A DNA stretch of 64,000 nucleotides from Tupaia tana (GCA_026018925.1 JAKSZU010000027.1:6004198-6068197); one strand, 5' to 3'. Numbered from the stretch's first letter, positions 1 through 10,682 are shown. The notes: generated by a model not told the origin, from the letters alone. Program-made: numbers and translations.

Positions 1-107
1 GAATGGAGGAGAAGGGATTGTGGATTTATGTCTCTCTCTGTTTCTTCAGCAAGTACATGCTCCCTATAGCAAAAATCTTCTTAAAAAAATAAAAAAGGGA
101 AGAAATC
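1..107 (+). mobile_element. tRNA-derived SINE, type A, 3' part cut by window edge
   Basis: Begins inside the SINE body (GAATGGAGGAGAAGGGATTG), continues through the CT-rich stretch and CCCTATAGCAAAAATC and ends in an A-rich tail. The head with the pol III boxes lies outside the window. Confidence 0.85.
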
Positions 108-109
108 CT

Positions 110-262
110 AGTGACTTGGGGCCTAAGGGAGGAGAATGGTGAACTCAAGGCTGGCCTGGGGCAGATAGCGTGACCCTGTCTGAGAAGGAGCTGGGTGTGT
201 GGCGTGCACCTGTAGTGCCAGCTGGGGAGCTGAGCCAGGACGCTGTCTAAAAAAGAACAGGT
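110..262 (+). mobile_element. 7SL-derived (Alu/B1-like) SINE remnant, apparently dimeric
   Basis: GGGAGGAGAATGG, a stretch like 'tcaaggctggcctgg', and GTGACCCTGTCTGAG match the second half of a 7SL monomer. They are followed by GCTGGGTGTGTGGCGTGCACC and CCAGCTGGGGAGCTGAGCCAGGA, like the start of a second monomer. Family assignment rests on remembered Alu/B1 patterns. Degenerate. Confidence 0.55.
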
Positions 263-1062
263 ACCTAGTTATCTCGTGGGTTCACTCATAATACATGTTG
301 AATAAACAAACAAAGATAACGGAGTCTTTCCTCTATGCAAGGCCTCCCATTCGTGAGGCTGAGATCTAAAAGGTCTAGGAACTGTTTCCTTCCCTCCTGC
401 ACGAAGCCCAGATGTCGACGTCATCCGGCATCCCGACTCCCACCCCCCGGTCTTTGGTTTGAATCATGTCCCTGCTCAGCAGTTTTCCTGGTCTGCTGTT
501 GTCATCCATTCTCAGCACATGACTAACCCAACATCTGTTCTTTCCTTACTGAATGCAGGGCTGGGAGAGAAAGGCAGGAAATTTACTATTTCTGCTACAT
601 CAGAAACCTACCTTTGGGGAGTGATTGTATGGGTATCAGGAGGGAGAAAGAGAATAAATTGAGTGGAGGTGTTTGAGTTGTTTGTATAAAAGATTGAGCA
701 GATTGAGCAGTGATTGCCAGTGGGAGAACGGGTATGTACCAGAGTGTCCTGAGTTTTTAAGATTAGAGGGCACCATCTACTATAATGTAAAAAAATTGAA
801 ATGTTCCTCCCAGGGGAAGTTTTCTACTTTTTAAAGAATAATTATTCTTATTTGTGGGTACCATGTCACGTAGAAATGAAGGGCTCTGTTAGTTTCAGTG
901 GTTTCATCTTGTTTAGTTTCTCTTGCATTCCAAGGATTGTAGTCTTTGTTAGTGAAACCAGTGCAAAGGTGTCTGTGCTGACGGAGCATCTGCCGGTTCA
1001 GATCATTCAGGTGTTTTCCCAAAGGTGTGAGAAGGGAGGCTGGAGGGTGGGGCAGTGGGAAT
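263..1062. other. No recognised feature
   Basis: Mixed-composition unique-looking sequence. Two short overlapping ORFs of 60-100 codons show no protein-like pattern. Nothing supported here as gene or repeat. Confidence 0.5.
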
Positions 1063-1290
1063 GGCTTATAAAGATGGCTTGTATGACCCAGCTGCAGTAG
1101 CATGCTTGTTGGCACTGCTGCTTGGCAGGCTGAGGCCAAATGGAAGGCCTAGGTTCGTTCCTGGCACACCCTAAAACCTGAGCATGGTGGTGTGCACCTG
1201 GTGGGTGCCTCTAGTCCCAGTTACTTGAGAGGCCAAGGCAGGAGAATCGTGGTATAGCAAGACAGCCAAAAATAAATAAATAAATAAATA
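1063..1290 (+). mobile_element. 7SL-derived (Alu-like) SINE with AAAT-rich tail
   Basis: Contains GAGCATGGTGGTGTGCACC, CTAGTCCCAGTTACTTGAGA and GCCAAGGCAGGAGAATCG, the classic 7SL right-monomer pattern, and ends in (AAAT)n at 1268-1294. The upstream part (GGCAGGCTGAGGCC, GTTCGTTCCTGGC) may be a first monomer or a tRNA-like portion. This is a strong hint of Euarchontoglires. Confidence 0.7.
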
Positions 1291-1489
1291 AATAGTCTAT
1301 TAACTGAATTGTGAAAACATGTGCTATTTTACTTTATATAACTTTACAAATAAAATATTGTGTTAAGTAAGCAGGTGAAAAAAAAATAAAAAAAAAAGAA
1401 CAGAGAAGAGAGGAAATGTGACTTCCAGGCATAGCACTATCCCTTTTTAAGGACCCTGATCTTTGCTAATCGTAGTTACTGATTTAATG

Positions 1490-1660
1490 ACAGCAAAGGT
1501 TTTTTAACTAGGTTATACTGATTGCTGTTACAAACAGACCTCAGATATATAGTGGCTGAAACATACCTGGAGCTTATTTCTTGTTCATGTAATAGTAATG
1601 GTAGTGTGAACAGGATAGCAGACAGCTCTTCTCCACTCTGCCATCAAACGGGCCAGGCTA
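1490..1660 (-). mobile_element. Old LTR fragment, MaLR-like (weak)
   Basis: GATTGCTGTTACAAACAGACC, then GTGGCTGAAACA and GAGCTTATTTCTTGTTCATG recall the antisense start of MaLR-type LTRs (TGCTGTAACAAA...TTTATTTCTC). Short and diverged. Confidence 0.35.
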
Positions 1661-2034
1661 ATAGAGGCTAGGTCGTCTGTAAGTGCCCATGGTAGCCCTC
1701 ATTTTTCTTTTTCTTTTTTTCCTTTTTAAACAATCTGTAGGGGAAAGGACCAAGGCTGAGCATGTTAAAAATGCTTTTATGTGCCAAGTTTGGAAACGGC
1801 ATGCGTAATTTATCCTTACATTCCATTGGTTAGAATTCAGTTGTGTGTCATGTCTAACTTCAGAGCATTCCAGAGAATGTACCAGGCTGGTACAAAAACA
1901 ATTTTGGTTTTGGACCATGAATTTTAAATGATTATAACTAGGCTCAAACACATCGTTATTAATCAAAATAGGAACCATTATAATGAACTATTATTGCCAA
2001 TAAGAAATAAATTTGTAGTTTAAACATCCGTGCT

Positions 2035-2898
2035 TCAGGATTTGATGAACTCTTGGAAAACATCTTCTGTATCCTGCTGGTTGTGGAAATGTTTTCCCGG
2101 TAGAAGGTTGTTGAGATGCTTGAAGAAGTGGTAGTCAGTTGGTGAATTTGGCAAATGAGGTGAAACTTTGTAGCCCCATTCGTTCAGTGTTTGAAGCGTT
2201 GGCTGTGGGATGTGTAGTTGGGCGGTGCTGGGAAGAATTGGGCCCTTTCTGTTGACCAGAACTGGCTGCAGGCATTGCAGTTTCCGGTGCATCTCATCGA
2301 TTTGCCGAGCACACTTCTCAGAGGTAATGGTCTCACTGGATTCAGAAAGCTGTAGTGGATCAGACTGGCAGCAGACCACGGAACAGTGACCATGACCTTT
2401 GTTTGCATCAAGTTTGGCCTTGGGAAGTGCCTTTGAGCTTCTGCGTCCCACCACTGAGCTGGTCGTTGCTGGTTGTATAAAATACACTTTCTGTTGTACA
2501 TTGCAATCTGATTGAAAAATGGTTTGTTATTGTGTAGAGTAAGAGAAGATGACACTTCAAAACAACAATTTTTTTTTGATTTTTGACCCACTCAAGAGGT
2601 ACCCACTTACCGAGATTTTTCCCCTTTCCAATTTGTTTCAAATGCTGAATGACCATAGAATGGTCTACACTGAGTTCTTCAGCAACTTCCTGTGTCATTG
2701 TAGGAAGATTAGCTTTGATGATTGCTCTCCACTGGTCATTGTCCACTTCTGATGGCCAGCCACCATGCTTCTCATCTTCAAGGCTCTCATCTTCTTTGCA
2801 AGACTTCTTGAACCGCACTGCATTATACAATTGTTAGCAGTTCCTGGACAAAACGCATTTGCGATGTTGCAAGTTATCTCCACTGCTTTATGACCCAT
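2035..2898 (-). pseudogene. Decayed mariner transposase (Hsmar1-like)
   Basis: Three minus-strand frames together cover an entire mariner transposase: N-terminal helix-turn-helix region (about 2700-2898; DESLEDE, PSEVDNDQWRAII, QEVAEELSVDHS, HLKQIGK), linker WVPLEWVKNQKK, then catalytic core (VMVTVPWSAASLIHYSFLNP; ETITSEKCARQIDEMHRKLQ; PTDYHFFKHLNN; HNQQD). The frame changes near 2560-2590 and again near 2330-2340, so it cannot encode one protein. The first catalytic aspartate (TCDEKW in the family) reads as YNRKC, and the HDN and YSPDL motifs are altered or deleted, so it is catalytically dead as well. The family normally cuts and pastes DNA at TA sites with a DDD triad. By eye it is closer to Hsmar1 than to irritans-type mariners. 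Confidence 0.9.
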
Positions 2899-2928
2899 CG
2901 TGAACTAGAATAAGAAAATCACTTGAGG

Positions 2929-3170
2929 GACCTGCAGGTGGTGTGGTGGTTAAGGCACTGGACTCCCACGTGGTCAACCATGGTTCAAGTCTTGGACCTG
3001 GTGGCCTGAAAATCACACCGGGCCTGTGTACATGCATGCCCAAAATCCCAAGAGGAGAGGAGAAGGGATCGTGGTGTGGCCATCCTTGCTTTCCCTTTCT
3101 CTCTCTGTCTCTGGTGAGCACACATGCCTTATGGCAAAAACCTAAGAAAAAAAGCCCCCCCCCCAAAAAA
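2929..3170 (+). mobile_element. SINE type A inserted in the mariner 5' UTR
   Basis: Full-length copy with A box (TGTGGTGGTTAAGG), B box-like GGTTCAAGTCT, body AAAATCCCAAGAGGAGAG and tail ATGGCAAAAACC. It interrupts the mariner between transposase start and right end, so it is younger than the mariner. Confidence 0.92.
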
Positions 3171-3395
3171 TATTGCTTAAATATTCTTTTTGTCTAATAT
3201 CATGCCCATAGTCTAAAATAAATGTAAAATAAACATCAATAACAGTAATAAGTCGTTAGCAAAAAAAAAAAAAATAAAGTGAGAAATTGGGATTAAAATG
3301 ATGTATGACGTAGCCACATTTATTTAAGAATGTATCCCAATATCAGACAGCAAATATGAACAATGCATAAATGCTATTACTTTTGCACAAACCTA

Positions 3396-3780
3396 TACTG
3401 TTGACTTGGGTTCTATGAGTGCCTTAGTGAATTTCCTGTAGTGATACATGTTCCTCCCTGCTCCTATTGAGTAGATGCAATCCTAGCTTCTCATGGTAAT
3501 CAAATGATTCTCATAGCTGGTACAGCCGCTTCTTTCTTGTCATCGAGTGTTCAAATTAGCCAAGTTGTAGATACATCTAGTTTCACCACTATGTCTCTAG
3601 CAAAAGTGTTTCTCCTCTGAGAATCAAGATCTGTAACCTGGCATAACCTAGAGTCGTGGGATGGGAAGCACAAAACCACAGGTGGGATATTACATGTAAT
3701 AATGGGAGGAGACACTTCTGTTTCTGCCTCTTTGTTACTAGACTCTCATATTCAACGATTGGGAGGCAGAGTGCCCATCT
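3396..3780. other. No recognised feature
   Basis: Unique-looking AT-rich DNA between the mariner and an LTR. No repeat or coding signal identified. Confidence 0.5.
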
Positions 3781-4130
3781 TAGTGCATTTGGGCCGCTAT
3801 ACCGATTGGGTGGCTTGTGAACAATAGACATTTATTCTCACAGTTTTAGAGCTTGGGAAGTTCAAGATCAAGGTGCTGACAAGTTTGATGTCTGGTGAGG
3901 ACTTGTGTCCTTGTAGACAGAGACTTCTTTCTGTGTCCTCACGTGGTAGACGGGATAAGGAGTCTCAGGTCTCTTTCACGAAGACATCAATCTCATTTAT
4001 GAAGATTCATCCTCATGCTGTAGTCACCTTCCAAAGGCACTGCCTCCTACCATCATCACCTTGGAGGTTAGGATTTCAGTGTATGAACTTTTCTCGAGGA
4101 GACACACGTTTAGATCATGCTGTATCATAT
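3781..4130 (-). mobile_element. MaLR-type LTR, antisense
   Basis: GGGTGGCTTGTGAACAATAG, ACATTTATTCTCACAGTTTT, GATCAAGGTGCTGAC, GTCTGGTGAGGAC, TGTGTCCTCACGTGG and ACCTTGGAGGTTAGGATTTC occur in the order seen in antisense MaLR LTRs. The subfamily cannot be fixed by eye. No internal region is visible next to it. Confidence 0.75.
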
Positions 4131-4458
4131 GTCAAATACTGGTTCAGCACATATACTGAAGCCTGGAAATCCGTGTCTCAAATCCTTAGTGTATTCCTTC
4201 TGAGCACCTTGTCTGAACCTTTAACAGATCATTTCACTGTTCTTTGAGGCTGGTTACTTCTGAGTGATTAACTCATTTGCTAGAAAGGCATGGAAAATCT
4301 TAAAAATGCACTCCTTTAATCAACAGTAAAATGAAAAAATTAAATAGGGTATGTCAACAATTTTAGAAACCTTGAGAGTTATGGGAGGATTCTGAATACT
4401 ATACTCTGTGAGAAAAAAATACTGCATAGAAATCTAAGGAATCAACAAATTCAAGTAC

Positions 4459-4490
<32 letters not shown>

Positions 4491-4514
4491 GGCTTAGAGA
4501 GAATGACTTAATAA
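4131..4514. other. No gene; T homopolymer at 4459-4482
   Basis: Unique-looking AT-rich sequence. The T run probably marks the old A tail of an eroded antisense retroposon. Confidence 0.5.
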
Positions 4515-4524
4515 GACATCAGCT

Positions 4525-4790
4525 GGGGGCCAGCAGATGGCGTAGTAGTTGCATTGCATGATTCTCACCTGGCCAACCACGGTTCGAGTCCCAGAGCTGG
4601 TGGCTTGAAACTCACACCAAGTGCATGAGTGTTCAAAATCCTGAGAGGAAAATGGAGAAGAAGGGATTGTGGTGTGGCCATCCCCCCAGGGCATGATTTC
4701 TTGCTTTCCATCTCTATAACAAGAGCACACACCCTATGGCAAAAATTCTCTCTCTCTCAGAAAATAAAAAAAAAATAATAATAAAAAAAG
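4525..4790 (+). mobile_element. SINE type A with 10-bp target-site duplication
   Basis: Head GGGGGCCAGCAGATGGCG, B box GGTTCGAGTCC, complete body and A-rich tail. GACATCAGCT precedes it (4515-4524) and follows it (4791-4800), a clear target-site duplication. Confidence 0.95.
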
Positions 4791-4994
4791 GACATCAGCT
4801 AAGTGATGCCTGAACTGAATCTGCTAGATTCAGTTTTTATGATTTTTGGATTCCAGATAATTTCATTTTATTAAGCCACTTCTTAAACAAAAGACACAGG
4901 ACACTGGCTGAAAATTCAGAGCGGTTTTTAAAATGCAAATCAGATTAGTTTCAAGGTTGAAAATAGCCTTGTTCACTCTTTGTCACCATATGTA

Positions 4995-5115
4995 AGAGGT
5001 TTTCAAAAAGTTCACAAAAGATGCATATGAAAAAAAAATGTGGATTTCAATTTTTTTTTGCATAAAAATAAACTCATATTTAAATTCCATTGTTCCATGA
5101 ACTTTTCGTAGTGCT
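4995..5115. mobile_element. Palindromic mariner-like MITE, copy 1
   Basis: TTTTCAAAAAGTTCACAAAA at the left and TTCCATGAACTTTTCGTAG at the right are roughly inverted. The interior has GATGCATATGAAAAAAAA, TGGATTTCAA and AAAATAAACT. Related sequences occur at 29210-29335 and 63304-63382. Probably a mariner-derived MITE (Hsmar2-like from memory). Confidence 0.6.
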
Positions 5116-5848
5116 CTAGCATGGAATTGTTTTCTGTTTCTGGGAGTAGGGGCAGTTTTTCATGTAGAAGCAAGGGAAACATTTATCCTTAGGTGCTAAT
5201 TGTTTCTTATTCCTTCAGGGCCTTGTTCAAGACTCAGGCCCTCGAGCAAACCTTCCCTAGTTCATGGCAACCTTTTCTTAACTCCCACAGAAACTATTGA
5301 CCAGTCTTTTTATTATTTTTCACTGTAAAACAATTTTTCTAGGTCACAGTAATTTTTCTAGGTTACCTAAAATCCTTTCATTTAAAAAATTGTTTTCATT
5401 TTTCAAAATTATACTCAGCTTTTGTGTGCATATAGAATGTGTATTTCACTGGAGATTTTTTTTTCATCATGGCAAACGTATTCATAGTCACTTCCCTACT
5501 TGATATCAATGCATGATCTCTGTTTCAAGTTGTTACATGGCTTCTATAATTTTATTTTTAGTGGTGTTACTTATCACCCCTTGGATCTTTCATAGACATT
5601 GCACAGTAAGCATGTCGAAGACTGAACTCAGCTTATCTGTTCAGTACCATGTAATTTTAGACAGTAAAAACACTCACCTTTTCTTTCTCTCTTATTTACT
5701 ATCCATTACTTCCATTAAATATATAAATCTAATCCTTCCACTGCTTAAATATTTCTTAATTACAAACTTTATTTTTCTGACTTCTTGAGGCTCATCACTA
5801 TAATTATAGAAGGGTAGTACCGGTTACTACCAGTCGCAGGCTAGGTTA
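5116..5848. other. No recognised gene or repeat
   Basis: AT-rich, with two short ORFs rich in Phe, Ser and Ile and without a recognisable domain. No support for coding. Confidence 0.45.
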
Positions 5849-6075
5849 TTTATTTATTTTTTTAAGTTTATTTTCATTGAGAGACAGAAAGGGAAAGAGA
5901 GAGAAACAGATAACCTCGGCAGAATCTTGTAACATTGTGACAACCCTGAAGTCTCATCGTTTAGGATTTATTAATTTATCTATTTATTTGTTGTGATTTC
6001 TTAGCCACCAGGTCCAGGACTTGAACCACGGTTAGCCATGTGGGAATACAGTGCCTTAACCTCCACTGCACCTGC
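5849..6075 (-). mobile_element. SINE type B (short form), antisense
   Basis: Antisense tail TTTTTTTAAGTTTA, GAGAGACAGAAAGGGAAAGA, then a head with CCACCAGGTCCAGGACTTGA and CCTTAACCTCCACTGCACCTG. The middle of the type A body (the CCATTCTCCTC...TTTTGGGCA region) is absent. About 90 bp of unrelated AT-rich sequence lies inside it. Confidence 0.7.
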
Positions 6076-6329
6076 CCAAGTAATCTTTTTAAAATGAAAA
6101 CATGATCTTGTTACTTATCGCTTAAAAAAATTCAATGATTCTCCTTTGTTATGAGGTTTTCAATGCGTAAAGCTAGGATTATTTTACACATGCTTATGAA
6201 TTTCTAGTTTCTTCTGAGGAACTGGAAAATCTGGCTGTAAAGTCTAGTATGGCAATAGAAGGCTGCAGTGGAGTAGAGGGTTTTCCTACAGACAAGGCAA
6301 GCGTATTTCAGTTTGACACGGAGCGCACC

Positions 6330-6700
6330 TAAATCTGTTTCATCAATCTTAGCCCCCCAGGTTCCACTGGACTTTTGAGTTGGACACTCCCTACTGCCCA
6401 GGCTGACGCCTAAGCTCCCTGCACACGAAGTGCTTTATCATAGGCCCTGACGAGGTCTTTAGGCTTATTCTTCCATTGTCCTAGAAACAGGCAGCAGCTC
6501 TTCAAATGTGCCCTGGAGTGCTCTTTCTGTACCTCCTCACCTTTATGGCTGGTGGAAACATCTCTTCCTTGAAGACTTCACTGTCACGTCCTCTGTGAAG
6601 GTCTTCCTGATTTTTTGACTACCTAGGGGCAGAGTGATCTTGATAGGAATTGCACTTCCCACCCTTTTTCTGTAGCTAGTTTCCCCCTGGTCAGGCTAGG
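6330..6700 (+). mobile_element. L2 LINE 3' region (ancient)
   Basis: Phrases such as CCTGGAGTGCTCTTTCTG, CCTCCTCACC, CTTCCTTGAAGACTTCACTG and GGTCTTCCTGA follow the usual order of an L2 3' end (tgcctggaatgctcttcc...aggaagccttccctga). Highly diverged. Confidence 0.45.
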
Positions 6701-6814
6701 AAGACAGAACAGGACGCCTTCCCTCGCTGCTTCTCGGTGTTTCTTCTTCCTTGCTCCTTCTCCTTTTCCTGTCTGCCTGGCTCTTCCCTGATTCCTATTT
6801 TACTAATCCTTCCT

Positions 6815-7070
6815 TGTCAGTTGAACTCAGCAAACATTTAAAGAGTAGCTGATGAAGGTACGAGATGCCAGAAGGGATTTAGTGATGAATGAGGTGTTCC
6901 TGCCGTGGTGCAGTTTAAGTCCTGGCAGGACAGATGGGTGAATGGTGATGACAGTACAGCCAGGTGTTTTAACGGGGAATAGAGAACGTGTTGTCAGGGG
7001 TAGAAGGAGTGTTCTCAAGTCCTCTTTGGCAGAGGGAATGAAGGGGTGATAGCTTTTATTTAAAAGGATA
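6815..7070 (+). mobile_element. L2 LINE fragment
   Basis: CTCAGCAAACATTTAAAGAG, GCTGATGAAGGTACGAGATG, GTGATGAATGAGGTGTTCCT and GACAGATGGGTGAATGG resemble the L2 segment with 'gcatttattgagcacc...gatacaacagtgaacaa'. Ancient. Confidence 0.45.
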
Positions 7071-7189
7071 TCTTAGAAAGATCATAGCTGAATGTGTTCC
7101 TCTTGACAGTCTGTGCCTTCCTCTCCTCTCCACACATCCCTCTTACTCATACCAGAACTTCTTCTTATGAGCGGAGGGGTCAGGTTGTC

Positions 7190-7405
7190 TTGGTTTAACT
7201 TTGACTCTAGTACCTTATGTCTTTATAACACTGGGAAGAATACGGAACATTCCCATGTCTCAGTTTCCTCATCTTCAGAATGGGGGAAATAATAGTACCC
7301 ACTCCATAGGTGGTTGAGAAAATGAGACGTGCATATAATGCATTTGGCATGTTGCCTTTCAAAGAGTAAGTACTTAATGAGACTTAATTATTATTGGCAT
7401 TACTA
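7190..7405 (+). mobile_element. MIR SINE
   Basis: Core and tail typical of MIR: CTCAGTTTCCTCATCTTCAG, AATGGGGGAAATAATAGTACC, AATGAGACGTGCATATAATG and a GTAAGTACTTAATGAG end. Confidence 0.8.
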
Positions 7406-7497
7406 TTTAGCACATTCTCACATACTCTTACATCATGCTCCAGTGATTTCCAAATCATAATAGTAAACATTTTAGCTAACATCATGAAGAGAAATTC

Positions 7498-7725
7498 AGC
7501 TCAGTGGTTAAGTAGTCAGCCTCTGGAAGTAGACCATTTGGGTTCAAATTTGTCACTTCTTACATGATAAACTTTGCAAGCTGGTTACCTTTTCTGCATT
7601 TCCCCCCTAATCTGTAAAATGGAGACAATAGTACATACAACATAGGGTTTTTGGGAGAATTAAATGAGTAAATATACATAACATGATCAAAGTAGTGTCT
7701 GGCACATAGGAGGTGCTGAATAGAT
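7498..7725 (+). mobile_element. MIR SINE, nearly full length
   Basis: tRNA-like head AGCTCAGTGGTTAAGTAGTC with B-box GGGTTCAAATTT, core CTGGTTACCTTTTCTGC, TAATCTGTAAAATGGAGACA and tail GTGTCTGGCACATAGGAGG. One of the best preserved ancient repeats here. Confidence 0.88.
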
Positions 7726-7744
7726 ATTTTTTGAATTGTTTATT

Positions 7745-7915
7745 TTATTAGATTGCACAGAGAGTTTATATATTATCTCGGGTATCCTGAGAAATCTTCG
7801 TAACGTAGAAGTAGGGTAGTAATCCTTACTGTACCGACGAAGAGACCAAGGCATGAAGAGTTTTAGTAATTTGCTTAGGGCACACACCTATTTAGAGGGG
7901 GGATGGGAAACCTGA
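7745..7915 (-). mobile_element. MIR SINE, antisense
   Basis: TATATTATCTCGGGTATCCT, CCGACGAAGAGACCAAGGCA, GAGTTTTAGTAATTTGC and TTAGGGCACACACC follow antisense MIR order (fractional match to 'gatgaggaaactgaggca...taacttgcccaaggtcacac'). Confidence 0.6.
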
Positions 7916-8459
7916 AAGTGAGTAAAGCTTGTGTCCTTATCTCTCTCTCCTGAGTGCCAAATACACACATCCAACTGTCTAGGAAGCAGCTCCCAGAGAT
8001 TGTCTCCTGGGCCCTTCATGTTCAACATTACCCAAAACGATCACTTCATATCCACTTCTAAGTCTGCTTCCTCCTGGGGCTCACTCTGTGTAAAACGGGG
8101 CCACAGACTCTCCAGGTGCCCATGCTAGAGAACTCCAGGTTGTGCCTGATTATTCCACTTTATTCTCATCTACCCATCAGCCACCGATTCTTGTAGCTTT
8201 GGACTCCTAAAGGTTGACTATATGGGAGTCTAGTGACGACATAGCCATTATGCCAACTGCTGGTCCCGAGGGCTGAAGAGTATTGTTTCTTCATCTCTAT
8301 GTCTCTGAAGAGACAAGGGATGGGTCCTCAGCTGACATCTAATTTTCATTCGATTGTATGTAAAATCAACATTTCTTGTATGAAAATTATACAAAAGAAG
8401 CATGTAAGTCTAGAGTTTCTTATCTTCTTTGTGAAAATAAAACCAAACAATTACCTCTT
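7916..8459. other. No recognised feature
   Basis: Unique-looking. GTGACGACATAGCCATTATGCC with GCTGGTCCC at 8234-8268 is an isolated antisense SINE head, so one small SINE relic is present. Otherwise nothing is supported. Confidence 0.5.
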
Positions 8460-8735
8460 TTATTTTATTTTATTTTATTTTTTTCAGAGTTTTTTGCCTT
8501 AGGGAGCATGTGCTTGCTGGAAAAGGAGAGAAACAGAGATAGTGAGAGAGAAAGTGAGAAGTCACCCCCCAGAGGGGATGGCCATGCCACGATCCCTTCT
8601 TCTCCACTCTCCTCCTGGGATCTCGGGCACACAGCACATGTGCCTGTGTGACTTTCAAGCCACTGGGTCTGGGACTTGAACCACAGTGGGCCATCTTGGA
8701 GTCCAGCGACATAACTGCTATGCCATCTGCTAGCC
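8460..8735 (-). mobile_element. SINE type A, antisense
   Basis: Starts with an ATTTT-rich tail, then GCCTTAGGGAGCATGTGCTT, body TCTCCACTCTCCTCCTGGGA, antisense B box GGACTTGAACCAC and head GCTATGCCATCTGCTAGCC. The flanks TTACCTCTTTTA and CTACCTGTTTTTA look like an eroded target-site duplication. Confidence 0.92.
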
Positions 8736-9914
8736 TACCTGTTTTTAGAATTCAAGACTTGAATAAATCTGAAGCCAATTTGGGAATGGAATTCCAACAA
8801 ACTGGGTTTTGTTCACAGTTCTAGCTCTCACAGAATTCCAAGAGATTTGTCAATGGGAAGTAATCTAACTTCTCTTTGTCTTTCTGGCCTTTGTAAGTAA
8901 AATGAGAATTTTGGGCCAGCCAGTGTTTCCTAAGCTTTGGTTTATACAACAGTGGTTGTGGAGTTCTTCCTTCCTAAAGCTGTTCATAGGCAGGATGACT
9001 AGTCCGGGTTCATCTCCTGAGTCACCACTTATGCCTGTTTCCTGGTATAATTATTAAAAATGCCTCATTTTACTCTAAAAAAATCCAGGTTTGGATAATT
9101 ACATTCATAGTTACTTCATGAGAATTACTTGACTAGAAATTTTAAGTTAAATAATTTTAAACAGATTTCTAAACTGTAAAATGTTGCAGATCCTTTGTTA
9201 TACTAATATGTGTTATGATCCTCCACAAAAAGGGAGGGGTTAGTACTTTACAGCATCTTGGCTTTGGAATGCCTATTTTGCTTCTATAGAATAAGTAAAT
9301 GGAATTTATTATGGGAAAAAGTATTAGTTCATCATAATTTCACAAATTCCTACCAAGTCGCCATGTTCTAGAACAGCCAGTGAAAGGTCCATGATAGATA
9401 GAACCTCCCTTTGCCCATAGTACAATAGCTTATGATCTAATTCGTAAGCGAGGTGAATGGCAGTGGGGGTTAAGACAGTATGCAAGAGTTGCAATTCAAG
9501 GTCACAGTGTAGCGTTAATATTCTTGTATAATACCATGTAATTAGAAACGAAGATAAGGCAGAGTAAAACCAAATCCCAAGTGAATCGTATAATCTGTAA
9601 GTGCTATGCGGAGAGTAGTTTTCTTAGCCTCAAAACTGAATGCATGTGTTTGATAAATCCTTCAAAATACCATATAATGGTCCAGACAGCCAGTATTTTC
9701 ATGATGATACAAATTGTCTTGTTTTAAGATTCAGAGTCTTAACAGTGCCCAGAAGGAGATGACTGTAGGATTGTGTCTAAAAAGATATAACAACTATTAC
9801 TTTAGGGAAAGATACTGTGAATGGAGTGCGATTAAGAAGCTACCCAAAGATTACTTTTCAGTAGAATTGTTGTGATTAACAACGATAGTCAGCATTGAGT
9901 GATATATAATTATT
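8736..9914. other. No gene recognised
   Basis: AT-rich unique-looking DNA. A stretch around 8915-9010 has the feel of an old DNA-transposon fragment but cannot be assigned. No ORF of interest. Confidence 0.45.
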
Positions 9915-10100
9915 CATTTTGAGTTTATATATTAATTTCCTTATAACATATAAGGAATATTTCTCTATATTCATTATAACAATCATATTGTATGGGTAGT
10001 CCCCATTCACAAAAGAAGAAACGGAAGCAGAGAGAGGTTGAGTAATTGAGTTTTTATAGTTGTTTGATCTTGGAACTAAGATTTAAAACCCAGGTAGTTT
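9915..10100 (-). mobile_element. MIR SINE, antisense
   Basis: GTAGTCCCCATTCACAAAAG, AAGAAACGGAAGCAGAGAGA, GGTTGAGTAATTGAG and AACTAAGATTTAAAACCCAG match the antisense MIR order of 'cccattttacagatgaggaaactgaggca...gagccaggattcgaacccag'. Confidence 0.7.
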
Positions 10101-10179
10101 TTTCCAAGTCATCATTCTTCTTTGCCCTTTGTTCTGTTCTGTTCCTCTTAGCAGAAGTACCCGGGTCTAGATGATTTCT

Positions 10180-10500
10180 AAAAACAGAGGTTTATTCAGG
10201 TCGTGATTTGGAGGTTCAAGGTCAATGGTTACATCTAGCAGCAGCTTCTCGTTGGCAGAGTCCTGAGGGTCGTAAGGTATCATGACATGATGAAGGCAGG
10301 AAGGTGTGGAGAGCAGGGCTTGTCTCCATCTTGTGACCCACCAGGATCAAATCACGGCCCTCCCCTGACACCTAATCATTTCTGAAAGCCCCCTGCCCCG
10401 CCTTTCAACATTCTAATCAGATTAAATCTCCTCTTAATATCTTCACAATACAATCAAAATCCAGTGTACGAATTTTGCGGAGACACACTTAACCCATAGG
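10180..10500 (-). mobile_element. MaLR/ERVL-type LTR, antisense
   Basis: AGAGGTTTATTCAGGTCGTG, GGAGGTTCAAGGTCAATGG, CATCTTGTGACCCACC, ACACCTAATCATTTCTGAAA, AATCAGATTAAATCTCC and GCGGAGACACACTTAACCC follow MaLR-like antisense order. Confidence 0.55.
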
Positions 10501-10682
10501 AATCACTACATGTAAGTGTCAGATACGTGTGGGGGCCACTTTGTGAACTTATTGGCCAACTCAGAGTTCAGTGACCTTCTGCTAGTGGCCTGAAATCAGT
10601 CTTGGTGTGAATATTTACCCATGGAAATTAGTAAATGCTATAAATCAGAATGTCTCTAACTTCTCTCTGGTCCTGGCCCCAG

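Larger units (their letters stand above)
1882..3395 (-). mobile_element. Hsmar1-like mariner element split by a SINE
   Basis: The left end CAGGCTGGTACAAAAACAAT (about 1883-1902) and right end ATTACTTTTGCACAAACCTA (about 3376-3395) are inverted and resemble the Hsmar1 terminal inverted repeat (TTAGGTTGGTGCAAAAGTAA). Between them lies a minus-strand mariner transposase remnant. Removing the roughly 242-bp SINE at 2929-3170 leaves about 1.27 kb, close to the known full length of Hsmar1-type elements (about 1.3 kb). So this is a nearly complete but decayed copy, not a fragment. Confidence 0.9.

Noticed and set aside
2035-2898. Domesticated mariner transposase (SETMAR-like)
   Set aside because: At least two frameshifts, altered catalytic motifs and no SET domain or splice structure nearby.
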